From: Sphagnum magellanicum
Taxonomy: Eukaryota; Streptophyta; Sphagnopsida; Sphagnales; Sphagnaceae
Assembly (NCBI GenBank): GCA_021904315.1
Contig: CM038925.1
Location: 9,674,501 to 9,738,500 of the forward strand
Reading direction: 5' to 3'
DNA length: 64,000 nucleotides
The notes under the pieces were generated by a model. That model had not been told where the DNA came from. It did no database searches and was given only the letters and a program-made list of their open reading frames with translations. The translations under genes were made by a program, and so were the position numbers. This document shows, one piece after another, positions 24,722 through 37,418 of the stretch (position 1 is its first letter; each line of letters opens with the position of its first letter).

Positions 24722-25290
24722 AATTGGAATTTTTTTTAAAAAAAATCTAAATGTAAGAGTTTAGTTTTTAGATTGTGCAAAATCCTTTCCTAGACCCCAC
24801 CAACTAATTGAGCTTGTTGAATTTTCACTTGAAATGTTTGTAAAACATGAGCACTTATTCATCTACAAGGATCAACAACTTGCAAGGGTGACAATGATAA
24901 AAAAAATTAGAATAAAAAAACTGCAAACTTGAATGTAAGAATTCAATTATTAGATAGTGTAAAGCCCCTTCTTAAATTCCACCAACTCATTAAACTTCTT
25001 GAATCTTTAGGTGAAATGTTTACAAAATATCAAACATTATTCATCACCAAGGGTTAGCAACTTGCACAAGCAACAATGACAAAAGAAAATTCAAAATCTA
25101 AATGTAAGAGTTCAATTATTGGATTGTGCAAAATCTTTCCATAGACTCCACAAGCTCATTAAGCTTCTTGATATTCACTTGAAATGTTTGCAAACATAAG
25201 AACATGTTCATCACCAAGGGTCAATAACTTGCAAAGGCAACAATGATAAAAAAAAGATGAAATCAAAAAATTTGAACATAAGACCTCAAC
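24722..25290. repeat. Tandem array, three copies, period about 170-180 bp
   Basis: ATGTAAGAGTTTAG at 24751, ATGTAAGAATTCAA at 24933, ATGTAAGAGTTCAA at 25102 and the partial ACATAAGACCTCAA near 25276 mark unit starts. Each unit continues with ATTGTGCAAA or ATAGTGTAAA, CACCAACT or CACAAGCT, TTGA, CTTGAAATGTTTG or GTGAAATGTTTAC, ATTCATC or GTTCATC, CAACTTGCA or TAACTTGCA, and CAATGA. The length is satellite-like, but there are only three decayed copies. Confidence 0.75.
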
Positions 25291-26954
25291 CTACATAACT
25301 AAAATCAACTTTGATTTGCAACAGACAACAACAAATTCTCATTAAGAATCAAGAAGATTTGAATCTTAATTAGCTTGAAGCCTTGAAAGGATTTAAACCC
25401 CAACCCTTAAAAGGGTGTTGCCCATTGGAACTCAAGGCCTTTCCTACAACCAAAACCCCATTAGCAAACAATGAAAAGGATTTGTAACAAAATTCATGTG
25501 GGTTTCAATTGAAGATGCACTAGAACATTACTTATGCTTGAAATATTATGTAATATTTACAACATCAAATTGGAAACTTGAGTTAATTATGACCTAATTC
25601 TAGAAGAACAAAACTTTGTCACAAAAACAACAAAAGGAATTAGGATCCTAGGAGTTGACCTACATCCACTATGGGCACCATTTCTTTTTTCAAGAAAATA
25701 TTATTTAACAATGGTCATTTAACCAAATTCACTAATTCAGAAAAAATCATTCAATCAAGTTTCCTACAAGCTTTAAAGTTATGCACCTCTTAAAAGAAAA
25801 AAAATTGATTGGGAAAAAAATAAAAATAAACATACATTATGAGAGAGGAAGTTGAAATTTGATGGATTCAAAATGAAAAAACCCATTCAATATGCTTGTA
25901 GCTTGGTTAATTAAAAACATGTAGTTTATATATCAATTTTGTTTACAATTTTATATGATTTGCAAATTTTAAATTTACAAATTTGTAGAATAAAATATCC
26001 AAAAAAACTTATAATTTCTAGAAGTTTATTATCAACAAGACATCTACACAACAACACACTTTGCCCTACCATATTGAAATGGCTTGGTCATAAGGGAAAT
26101 TTTGCAAATAAAAAAACTTTGACTAAAAAACTTGGTGCACAAGTCCAAGTGTGTGCTATAATGGTTTCACAACTTATTTTTCATGAAAGAGATAATGTTA
26201 AATGTTCACCCACCTTCAATAGACCCAAGAACCTAAACAACAATAATTTCAACAAATTTAATGTACTCCAAAAGCTTGTGGTTACTAATGACAATTGCAC
26301 CAAAACCTTGTAAGGGAATTAAGCTCATTTTCATCATGCAAAATTGTGTCAAAGTTATGCACATGGTCATGGATGAAAACACATTACAATGACCTTATAT
26401 GGACATCACATTGGTAATTTTTAAAAAAATTTTAAATATAAAATAAAATAAAATAAAATATTTGTTCATTATTAAAAAAGGGACTCACTTATGTAATGTT
26501 AACATAATTATCCTTTCAAGAATACAAGAAACACTTCAAAATTATGGATACTCAATAAATAATGAACTTTTGAATTTTAACAATAATTTTTGTCACATTT
26601 ACAAAACCCATGAATGTGGCTTTTTATCTTACAATATATTCATCTTATGTATTTGAAACTTTAAGATATTGCATGATTAATGTTTAAGAAACTAAATATG
26701 AATTGAATGGGTGGAATATGATTTTAATTTAGCATGTTATGGATTTTTCAAGGTCCCAAAAGTTGCAACTATTTAAAAAGTCTTTTTAAGCATAACAAAT
26801 GATTATTTTCTTAAATTATCTTTTAGGAAAAATAAATCCTTCTAGCATTATGACATGAAATTATGAAACACCCAAGTGTGCTTTCACCCTCATCTTGAAA
26901 AAAAATGACTTTTCCATAAATGTCTAATTTAATAGTAAAACAAAAACAACTTGG

Positions 26955-28330
26955 TTAGATGCACCCACCTTTTAAAAGGCATGGAAGGTAGTTTTCTACA
27001 CATTTTGGTGAGATTTTTTCCCCCCCAAAAGCCTTTGGATTTATAACCCAATATTGTGAATAAACCCCACCCAAAGCACTAGTCATGATTTCATCTTTAG
27101 GGATGCACTTTTCAAGGTCCTTAATAAGGCCATGAGTTGCCTCTTTGCATTCATCTTTCATTTTGCTCATTGTTTTGTTGAAAACAACTAATTTGATGAT
27201 AGGCTTAGGAGATGCAACACCTTAGATGGAGGAAATGTAGATAGGGTATTTATGCCTAGAAAATGAGAATGCAATATATTTTTCATTTTTTCCACTATTT
27301 AGATAAAGGACCATTCCTTGGAAGTCCTTCATCACTCAAAGTCCCAATTCCATTGAAGTCATCAAATGTGGGACCTTTGAACTTACCAAAATCTTCACAA
27401 TTGAATTTGTAAAACTCATGTCAAATCAACTTGAGAGAATCCACAAATTCACATTCAAACATTTCCTTATTTTGTGTAAGCTTGATCAACATATGCACAC
27501 ACAATCAAGCAACACAATTACATAAAGGAGCCTTAAGATGAACTCCATGTTGCATAAAAAACCCAAACTTTTTAAAGCAAAATTAGTTTTTGCACTTTTT
27601 ATAAAAGTTTTCCAATAAGAAATTGATATTTGGAATAAATGTGTTTTGTTGGGATAAAATAAAAATCCAATGGGTTTTCACATTCTTCAAAAGATTGTTA
27701 CTTTTAATGTTAAGGAGATCAACTAGTCTCTAAAATTCTACATGTTTTTTAAGGTTATGAAACAAAATTCGATAAAAGTTTTGTAATATATTTTGTTGTT
27801 TCCCTTCTTTTTTTAGTAAATGCACAAGCGGGAGATTTATTAAAGTGATGCTTGCAAAATTAGTTTATGAACAAAATAATGAACCTTGATCACAAAAGGG
27901 GCCACCTTTTCTTTGAATTTTGAGGTCATTCTTGTTTGATGGCTTTGGAAAATGCTAGAACCATCACATCCCATGTTCACCAATTTTTAAAATAATTCCT
28001 TAAACCCCAATCTACCCAAACTTCAACATGCACTTCAACATCAAAGCAAAAATGTTGTTAGAAATGATAGAAATACATATAGTTTCAACACAAAAAAGGA
28101 TGGGAATCCTCTTGCATTTTTGGACCACATATAGGTGGATTGAAAACCATTGTGTACTATCGATTGTTGTAACTTCATTAGCAGTCACAACAATGAAAGT
28201 GGCAATAACAAATGTTATTTTCATAGCCTCCAACAAAACAACATGCATTACCTTTGCCATCCTCCATCCCCATGAGTTAATCTAATGTTTCCTAAAAACA
28301 ATTTAACTTTCAAAAGTTGAAATAACTTCT
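26955..28330 (-). pseudogene. Degenerate hAT-like transposase (DUF4371/RNase H-like type)
   Basis: Reading the minus strand from 28330 down, translated pieces follow the order of plant hAT-like transposases, but with frameshifts and stops. The first piece (28260-28012) has SWGWRMAKVMH and then NEVTTIDSTQWFSIHLYVV, the region of the first catalytic Asp; here family Asp-Glu appears as Asn-Glu. Next (27990-27840) comes KLVNMGCDGSSIFQSHQTR, holding the second catalytic Asp, and VAPFVIKVHYFVHK, corresponding to the conserved HC..H segment. A third piece (about 27745-27640) has RLVDLLNIKSNNLLKNVKTH then W, with a stop where Gln is expected. Then come LIKLTQNKEMFECEFVD (27500-27440) and a C-terminal piece (27170-26955) with a GGVYSQYW string. 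No intact frame, terminal inverted repeats or target duplication was found. It is a dead, fragmented copy of an old insertion. Confidence 0.75.
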
Positions 28331-28689
28331 AAAATCTTTCATAATCTATCATCGAACATCCATGGGAAAAAAAATGAAAAACAAAAACACATTACACATA
28401 CACTACAAAAGATTTTAAAATTTATGCCTCCATATACGATTAATTTTGTAGTCATATCAAACATTATATGACTAAAGGCCTTTAGTTGTAACGAATGAAT
28501 AACAAAGGACAAGAAGTTATTAAATGTTTGACATGACATTTTTCATCCTATGGTCATTAAGGACAAGTTATAAAAGACAAGCCATATATAATGCTGACAT
28601 TTCATATAATAAATGATTAGAATATGGTAGACACTAGACCATTTGATTACTTGGACTTATATTTAAATTAAAATCATTTTTTGGGGTTA

Positions 28690-28850
28690 TTATTAAAAAT
28701 AAATTTTAATAGGTAGGCAAGTAGGTAATAGGTTTAGGTAAGTAAAAAAAAACAAGACGGTAGGTAGTAGCTTAACCTATCTAGTTATTTATATAACTTA
28801 TGTAACTACCTACCAAAATATCGTAATTTAACTTACTTACCCTAACCTTT
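28690..28850. repeat. (GGTA)n-like imperfect repeat with partial inverted symmetry
   Basis: AGGTAGGCAAGTAGGTAATA near 28711 and TAGGTTTAGGTAAGTA are partly mirrored by ACTACCTACC and CTTACTTACCCTAACC near 28805-28850, so the stretch could fold into a hairpin. Similar CCTA/GGTA-rich DNA recurs at 55455-55540 and 55720-55830. Confidence 0.4.
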
Positions 28851-28924
28851 GAAGAATGCATATAGGTGTCACAAATGCCAATGCCATGGAGTTCATTCAT
28901 TTAAATATTCATCCATGTACTTAA

Positions 28925-29190
28925 TTTTTGGTTTAATTTCAGTTCATTTGTAATTAACTTCCAGTTAAGTTTTAGTTGACTTTAGTTAAATTTTAATTAA
29001 GTTTGAATTAACTCCCAATTAACTCCTAATCAACTTTGAGTTAAGTTTAACTCAAAGTTAAGTTCGAGTTAATTTTCAATTAACTCATAGTTAACTCCCA
29101 ATTAAGTTTTAGTTAACTCTAGTTAACTCTCAATTGATTTTTAATTAACTTTCAATTAACTTTTAGTTAATTCATAGTTGATTTTCAAAT
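28925..29190. repeat. Minisatellite-like (AGTTAA)-based repeat
   Basis: A run of about 265 bases is built almost wholly from AGTTAA and TTAACT cores spaced about 10-12 bases apart, for example TTTAGTTAAC, CAATTAACTC and GAGTTAAG. Both orientations of the core are mixed, so many short hairpins are possible. Confidence 0.65.
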
Positions 29191-32100
29191 GGAACGTTTT
29201 CAATAAAGTTTTTTATTTGATGCACACAGAAAAACCCAAAGTTGCGAGCATCAAATGCAATAATGTTACAAGACTACCAATATCTAATTCTACATCTTCG
29301 ATAATTCCCAATAATATCCAACACCCTAAACTATTGTTGTCATGCACCACCTTCATGAAAGTCTTGATGTATACCAAAATATGGTGTTGGCAAAATCACC
29401 TTATCATTACATTGCTGTTAATGATAAATTGGTGGCAATAAGCCTACCAAATAGTAGCAACATTGGCAAATGGGATGCGACCTTGGAAGCGAGGTGGCAA
29501 ATTAGGGTTAGGGATACTCTAACTGGTGACGATCTACCCACATGGTGATACGAGCATTAGGTGAAAGCCTCCAATTTGCTTACTTGATTTCCCAACAAGC
29601 CTATTGCGGGCTCAAAACTTTTGTCACCTTTTGGCAAATTTTCAAAAAAAAAAAACAAACACACACACACATTGCTGGCTAAGCTCTTGCTTTGAAAATT
29701 TTAAATATGACCCTGTTCTCAAAAAGCCCTCTAGATGGAATTTTTAAAATAAAATACCCTCAAAGAAAAATAAAATGTTACGATGCTATTTATGTGGCTA
29801 AATCCCTAGGGCAAGGGCATTATTGGAATAAGGGCTCACATGAAGCAAAGCTGATTACAGTCCGAGTCCTATAATGCCATCATGGGAGGCCATTACCTAG
29901 AAATAAAACACTTAGAAAAATTTCATATGTGTACTTAGAGGGCATTTTATATGCATGAATTGTCCTTCCTAGAAATAGGCGGGATCTTACTCCTATGTAT
30001 AAGGTTTAAAGTCACTCCAGCTTCCTACATAGTGTGTGCATAAGATGCCTCCAAGTCCTACCACCTTGAGATACCCCTAGGTTAAGGCCTAGGGTATGGT
30101 GATGGGCCCCTTATTTGGGGTATGCCCTTACCATCGGACTTTACCCTACAATTGCAAGAAGAAAAGAAAGCAAGAAAACAAAAAATAAAATAAAAATGGA
30201 AAGCAATGTTTATTTAATCCATTTTGAAAATTAAAAAAAAAGAAATAATTACTCATACAAGTCTATTTCCCATTCTCTCACTAATTCCTAAATTTTAGGA
30301 ACATGATCAAGTAGTTTGATGGGGGGGGGGTTTTCTTGTATGCATCCTTTGCAAAGTCTCCTATGTAAAAAAACACATTCGAATGTTTCCATACTTAATT
30401 AGTTTGGTGTGTATAGACTCTTCCTATTAGGCATTAAAAAAAGGCTATATGGTATGTTGCATCTCTCTTGACAAATATTTTATTTCTATCTACTATTTGC
30501 CACATGTAAGGTATTTTTAATTTTTTCTTAATTACATCTCCTCAACTAAATAATAATATATAGGTGTCCTATTAAGATAATGGCTATCACAATTTATTGA
30601 TGAGGGAAAACAAGAGAATCATATGTCCCATATTTTAAAGAACTTAAAACAATACTCCTGAAACCAATAGCACAATTCATTCAATGTACCCAATTAAAGA
30701 AGATGTACAAATTGTCCTTCTAGAGAAAATAATAAATTGTTGGGGTTAGAATCTTGTGGGTTTAGAACCAAAGGTGAGGCTGGTATTAGTTAGCACCCAT
30801 ATTATACTTTTGACCACATCCGCACTTTGTGTATAGGGATAGAAAATAAAAAAAGAAAAAATATTTATTTATTTATTTATTTATTTACTAAAGCCTTTGA
30901 TTTTAGTCATATGCAAATAGGTGTTCAAAATAAAATTTCAATGCCTTTGATTGCCAATTTTCTTTGGGATATTCTAGATGAATTATAATATTTAATCTTC
31001 TTGGTATGAGATGTGACAATCGTGGCCCTATGGTTATAAATGTTGATTTTTCTCAAAATTAACTATTAGCAATGCCACATGTTTTAGAAATTTTTTTTGA
31101 CGTTGTTATTGACCACTTGCCCTAAAGCTCGATGGTGTGGTGTGTGTCCAAGTAGTGCAAAATTACATGGCATTTTGTTATTTCACCTCAAGAATTTAAG
31201 GAAAATTTTATTTTTATTGTTGAAATGAAAAAAAAAAAAAAAGAAAAAAAAACTTGTCAAGAAGATGCTAGAATGGTAACCCTACTATTATTACGATATT
31301 AGGTGGTTATTAAGAAGCATCAACCTAAATTGGTGTATGTGAGAGTAATGAAGTTATAAAAGGACATATGATTAACAAATTGTCATGTGACAAATTGGCC
31401 AAGCAAATGATATAGGGTAAATTGGTCAGTGACTGGACATTTAAGTGCTCCCAAGGGGATGGCTTTGTTGTTTTTTTGTGTCCAAACAAAACTTGAACCC
31501 CTTCTATTGGCACATTTGACGCATTAAAAATTGTTAAAAATAAAATATAATTGAGAAAGTTATGGCCCCCAAAAAGAGGCATATTTGGTGCATTAAAAAA
31601 ATAAATAATTTTTACTTTTTTTGAGAAAGTTACGGCCCCCTCAAAAGAGAGGAATCAAAAACTCAAAAGAACAAATCATCAAACCTTACAAAGGCCAGTT
31701 CTTAAACACCCAAAAAAATCAAAGGTGATTTGTAGAACTTCAGGTGATGCTCTATAACACTTTAAATCGTTTAAAATGAATAATAAATAAGAAATTTATC
31801 TAAAATAAGAAAGGTCAAAATGAAAAAAAACATGTTTTGCAATTTGAAAAAACGTATTTTTTTACAACTCTTTTTTGCCGATCCCTTGGCTTTGCATTTC
31901 AAAGATGATTTATAGAGTTTGAGAAAGTGCTGCTATAACATTTCAAATCACTCAAAATGGAGAAGAATTGAGAAAGATTTGCCAAAGTGTTTGGTCATAG
32001 GCAGGCAATTGGTCATGGGCTAGTTTACCCTAAGACGCATGTAGATGGTTAGTACATAAGTAAGGGCTAATGGATTGTTACTAGGTAGGTGGTAGTAACA

Positions 32101-33462
32101 AATACTGAGCTAACTATAGTGGTTAGCTATGTAACTGGAAACCCAATGGAAAAGTGTTTCATGTCCACCCACCATTCATCTCCTATGGTGTCAAATTTCC
32201 AATTCCTATGTTGAAACTTTTCTACAATTGTTTTTGGACTTCAACTCTTTGAATAGTTTTGCATCAATATTCCTTTTGCACTTAGATCAATAGATTTCTT
32301 TATTGTGGGTTACCTTTCACCTAATTTTATGGTTTCAATTGAAACCAAAGGCCATTTTTTAGTAGGCTTTTAATTTTTAAAAATCACTTATCACTTTTAT
32401 TTATCCATAGAAATCATAATTGTTAATATTCAACATTTTTGTGAAGGTATTTGTGTTCATATTTCGCTATCTCAAATACACTTTCCTTGTTTCTTTTTTA
32501 TACAAAATTCTTCCAACATATGCTAGTAACAAAATTTCAATTTATTGATTTCATGTTCAACCAAGTTCCCCAATTTGCAAATGCAAATTAGAATGGCATT
32601 TATATTTTTATTGGAGGGTGGACACTCCAGAATCCAGATTAAGTTTTATGAATTAGTTTTTACATAGTTTCAAAACCTATGTCACACAACAAAAAAAGTA
32701 TGAAGAATTTAAAAAACAATTTGTGGTTGAACATGGTTTTAAAATGGACAATCACAATGGGAAGTTCCAAAACCCTAACATTTGCTTGCGGTGATTAGAT
32801 ATGAACCCACATTTTATGCGTAATCCATAATCCTAAACCAATGACATCATGACATGTGCTATTAAGCAAGGCTCTTTAAGGTTTCAGCTCCTCCCAATAT
32901 TGTTGACACCCTAATGTTATTTGAGTTTTAAAAAAACCTTGCATTTGCAAAAAAAAAAAAAGAAAAAGTTTCAAATGGGAAATAGAACTTGGGTGCCACT
33001 TAGGTTATCAAATATTTTGAGTAATAATTAACCATTGGTTATGCATAAGGGTAGGTTATCAAGTAACAGGGTTTAAAAAGAATTTGACGAACTGAGCTTA
33101 AACTTGTACCCAAAGAACGGAGCAAAAACAAATTTAGTGCCAAAATCAGAACCAGAGGTTCTCTTAAAAGAGAGCTGGCCAACAATAGTACATACCATTG
33201 AGCCAAAAAATATGGCTTTTCCTAAATAAATCCTTTTTTTTTGGTAAGGTTTGGAGTTCTTGATGCAACTTTCCTCAGTTAACCCTAAAATTTATAATCT
33301 TTTGATAGATGACCTAATGATATTCTTTTGACTCTTAAGTTTGCTCACTCATTTGCACTAGATAATATGAGGCTGTTGTAACCATAGCTAAGTTATGACA
33401 AGAAAGGTTCACAAAATCATATCCATAATGCCCAGTTTCAAGTTATTTGAGTGGTCTACCTG
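29191..33462. other. AT-rich intergenic DNA, no gene recognised
   Basis: Short frames (29178-29548, 29692-29874 and 31325-31582) show no domain. The block at 30078-30150 shares words with the 5.6-kb duplication (GGCCTAGG or AGGCCTAGGG, GGGCCCCTT and similar). (TTTA)n is at 30863-30887. Nothing else was seen. Confidence 0.5.
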
Positions 33463-33616
33463 CATTACAACAAAAGGTGTCCCTGTACGCCAAGTGATTT
33501 CATTGGATTTTGAGTGAATTCACTAGTTATAATGAACAGGGACCAATGAAAAAGTAATGAATTCATTGTTCTAGTGAACAGGGACTAGTGAATTGCACCC
33601 ACATTTTGTAGTAGTG
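33463..33616 (-). mobile_element. CACTA-type MITE, 154 bp, with CTG target duplication
   Basis: Reverse-oriented sister of the element at 11158-11311, with the same length. On the minus strand it starts CACTACTACAAAATGTGGGT, contains TTCACTAGTCCCTGTTCACT and AATGAAATCACTTGGCGTAC, and ends TTTTGTTGTAATG. The trinucleotide CTG flanks it on both sides (33460-33462 and 33617-33619). The precise ends and duplication show that it is a genuine transposition product of the CACTA superfamily. Confidence 0.9.
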
Positions 33617-34722
33617 CTGAAAACAGATTTTCAATCTTGTTGGCCCTTTGTGCTCATAACCTAAGGGACTGACTGATTGGTGCTGTTGTAGTTGCAACCT
33701 GCTGCCAGTACTTTATAAAACAGTGTTGTGTGGTTCTCTCTTTCTGAAAGAAAGAACCCAACTGGTGGGTAAGATTTGGTTAGATGGACCTTTGACCAGT
33801 TGTTCTCAACAAATCAAAGAACATACCCTCAACCTCCGGTTGAATTGCACCTGTTCTTCACAAATTTCCAAAACCCAGAACTGAAGGTTATATAACAAAA
33901 TCAAAGATCTGCACAACAATGATGATGAAAACTCAAATCCCAGTCACAATTAGTAACAAGGAAAGTCATATTAAAACAAGGGGTGTGTCACACGGTGGCC
34001 TTGCCGTTTACATTAAAAAGTACTAAGGCAAAAGAAAGAATTATGGAAACTCAAATATTTCACTGTGCAAAAATATAATCTTCAAAAAATCCTCTAAAAG
34101 CAACCAAAATCCTTCAAGATATTATCATAACTCTATAACTAATCTCAAGTTTCAACACAAAGCCAAAATAACATCTTTCAAAAATCCTCATATAAAAATA
34201 GACCTATTGCCTAGGGGCCAAAAGCTACTATACTCTATAATGAATCTAAACACAATATCCTTGCCTTGGTACTAGGCAAGGCCAACAAAAAAAGATCAAA
34301 TTGCAAACACAAAACTCACCTCCCTCCCATAAAATAAGCTTTTGCATGTAGATATCCCCATCACCCAAGCTTCCACCTTAATCTCTTGCACCACATGGCA
34401 ATCCTGCTGAAACACAATTTTCAGGCACATGTTTTAAGGCACATGGGTGGGGTGGTGGTTCAACATTTTGCCATCAACATCATCCAAGAATGGTAATTCA
34501 CCCAGCACCCTCCAATAGGTTTCTAAATTTGATCTAGGACAAGAAAAACAAAATTGGTGCACTTGATTGATGATCAATGCCTCACTAAATTTAGCAAGCG
34601 GGGTTAGCCAGAAAAATTCTAGAAATAGGATTCTGCTATTTTTGCATTTGAAGCATGTGTTGCAATTCCAGCTTGTGTCAAAGAATCTCTTCATACCATT
34701 ATTGATGCTGCTCCAATGGAGG

Positions 34723-34725
<3 letters not shown>

Positions 34726-34761
<36 letters not shown>
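34726..34761. repeat. (TG)n microsatellite
   Basis: About 18 TG units, uninterrupted. Confidence 0.95.
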
Positions 34762-34763
<2 letters not shown>

Positions 34764-36488
34764 CATGCGGGTATTATAAATGGGCACTGAAGCCATGCTG
34801 GTTATCAGAACTGATGTCCTAAAGAAACCGGAGAACTGGAATTGGATCCATAACTGCCATTCTCAAATAAAACTACAAAGTAAAGAACCACACCCATAAA
34901 CCCTTGCCAAGTTCTTTGCCAGTTCTTTCATGAAAACAGCAGATTCATCAAGTTTTTGAAATACTGGAACTGGAGGTTTTTTGTTGCGATCTGAAAATTT
35001 CCCCCAAAACACTGCAAGTGGAGGGTATTAACAAAATGCAAAAGACCCACACAGCAGTTGTCTAATGTACTCACACTCCAAGGGAGTTTTTCAGATGAGA
35101 ACCGATGATTGGGTCCACAAACAAACAGACAGACAAGAAGATAGTGTAGATTATAGAATGGAGATAGCTATTATAAGATTTATAATTGCTAACTTACTAG
35201 GCAATCCATTATTATCAGTTTGTCTTGGCTTGCATGGACAAGGGTTTGACAATTTCTTATTGAAAAGACGCCAAAAGAGTTGAAATGGGGCCAGGATGAA
35301 CCCGCACCCACACTGGTACCTTCACCTTCTTGAGTGAGGCCTCTTATTAAGGTAGTGATCCAATAAACCCAAGAAACGTTAGATTTGAACTCAGAGCCCC
35401 TGATTTAGTCTAAGTTTGAGGATATTCATAATATTCAGAAACAATTTAGATGAATTTTAGGGTTTTTTACCATTGTCAGGTGGTGATCCAGTTTGGTTGT
35501 TAGAACCATTGGTTCTGGTTCAAAATTAGCTAAAACCAAACTGGAACCAGATCTGGTTTTTGCCATGGTACCAGTGTGGGTGCTGGTTCACCCAAGGCTG
35601 TTAAAATGAAGCTGATCTCAAATCTTTTGACAATCTTTTGTTCACAGGTAAACCACAATGACACTATCCAGAGGAGACTCTTATTATGATAATTTGTCCA
35701 AATGATGGAAGTAAATCAGTAGCAGCTGTAGTAGTAAGTACATTGCACATCATGATCCCAATTTACTTCAATTTCAATTGCAATGTTCTTCATAGTTGCC
35801 AACTTCCTGGAGAGAGAGAGTGTGTGTGATCCCAGGTTGAACTTTGCAGTCAGGCAGGGTACAGAATCCTCATTTAAAGGAGTCTCTACCACAATTGCAA
35901 CATAATAGAGTCAAGTAGATGGAGACTGAAAATTCAGTCATTTGTTTGTTTTACATGTGACCAAAATTTTCCATGTGACCAGATGAACTCAAGGGTGACT
36001 GCATGACGGTCATGCGAAGGATCTTATGAGCTTCACAACCTCTTCTTCCTTAAGTAGTTGACGTATAAGGAGAAGAGGGGTCTGAAGCTGAATTACGTTC
36101 TTGGCATGACCCTCTGTCGGTCACCCTTTTGAGTCATATGTAGGGTGAGTCCATGTGTACGCCAGCTACCTAACTGCTGCTGTAGCCTGATGGATAAATT
36201 TGCAACTGCCCATGAGGTTATGCCTTAGGATTGATCAATACAAGCAGCAACAATGAAGGCCATGAAAATTGGATATTGCAATTTTAACTTCCGGTTTGTG
36301 GCCAACTTTTAAGACAAGGAAATGTCTTTCATGGGTTGAAAAATAAAATACAAGCAAAGCAAAAGGAAAAGGTCAGGAGCAAGGCCAAGGACATGAACAT
36401 CTCAAAACATTGGGCAAGAAGAAATAGTAGAAGATTATGAGATAGAAAACAAAAACATTTAAGTAAATGATCCTTGAACCTTTAGTTC

Positions 36489-36512
36489 TATATATATATA
36501 TATATATATATA
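36489..36512. repeat. (TA)n microsatellite
   Basis: About twelve TA units. Confidence 0.92.
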
Positions 36513-37287
36513 ATTCCAGGTACAAAAATGCAACCTCAAAGTTTTGTTGCATTTTTTTAAGGTCATGATTTCACATTTCAGTTCCTGACAGTTTGCTACT
36601 TGCTTGTCAGGCTACAAGAAGTTATACTATAAACTCTCTAAAGTTAAAACGCCCCCCCCAAAAAAAGTGTCCTGGAGCTCACTCTTCTTGTTGGAAGGTA
36701 TTGGCTACAAATTACACACTCCCTAATGATGATCATAATCGCCATGATGGTGGGTTTTCGCACAGTTGGGTGAATGCATGAATGGGTGGACATACAAATG
36801 GCAGATGAAGACATCCTCATCATATGTCCGTTTCCAAAGTCTGGTCACACAAACTCCAACTCTCGCATCATGATCATCAACATCAACAAAATCAGAGATT
36901 GCAGCTGATTCACATATAAACACTCACTCAATTCAGAGGGGAGAAAAAAAGGTTTCAACTTCTAATTCTCTTCTGAAGCTGCCTTGAAACTAAAGTCCCA
37001 TCAGCTGCAAAGGATTATTATGCATGCTTTCAAAGAGCATGACTTGGATCTATTGTTGTCATCATCCGCTTGTTTCATTGTTGGTTTGTTTGTGAACTCA
37101 TCCATCAACCACAACTTCAACTGGTTGTAAGTAGCAAATTTGAAAGACTGAAAAAACATTATAAGAGAAACAGACAAGAAAGCATCATGTACTGGGGTTG
37201 TCTGTAAAATCCCTATTGAAATTCAAGCTTGAAGTTGTGCAGTGAAATCTCCAATTTACAGTGTTGTTGTTGTTCCGCTTGTGAAAA

Positions 37288-37311
37288 AGAGAGAGAGAGA
37301 GAGAGAGAGAT
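37288..37311. repeat. (GA)n microsatellite
   Basis: About eleven GA units in the likely 3' untranslated region of the MYB gene. Confidence 0.9.
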
Positions 37312-37418
37312 AGCAAGCTCAAGAGAGAGAAAGGAAGGATGGGGAAGTCTGATTTGATTCTGGAGCTGGACCATGATCGCTACTTGGCACAGATTTCAAA
37401 GATCTAGAGCTGGAAAAT

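Larger units (their letters stand above)
33617..37418. other. Intergenic DNA and 3' flank of the MYB gene
   Basis: Contains (TG)n at 34726-34761, (TA)n at 36489-36512, a (GA)n run at 37288-37311 and a GGTTC/GAACC-rich stretch at 35455-35600 (with GAACCATTGGTTC). Open frames are shadows. The part nearest 37.4 kb is presumably the MYB 3' untranslated region; I could not fix its polyadenylation site. Confidence 0.45.

Noticed and set aside
28401-28430. CACTACAAAAGATTTT as another CACTA end
   Set aside because: No matching opposite end or 3-bp duplication was found nearby.
34434-34796. 120-residue frame beside (TG)n
   Set aside because: It starts beside a Thr-His microsatellite run and shows no recognised domain.
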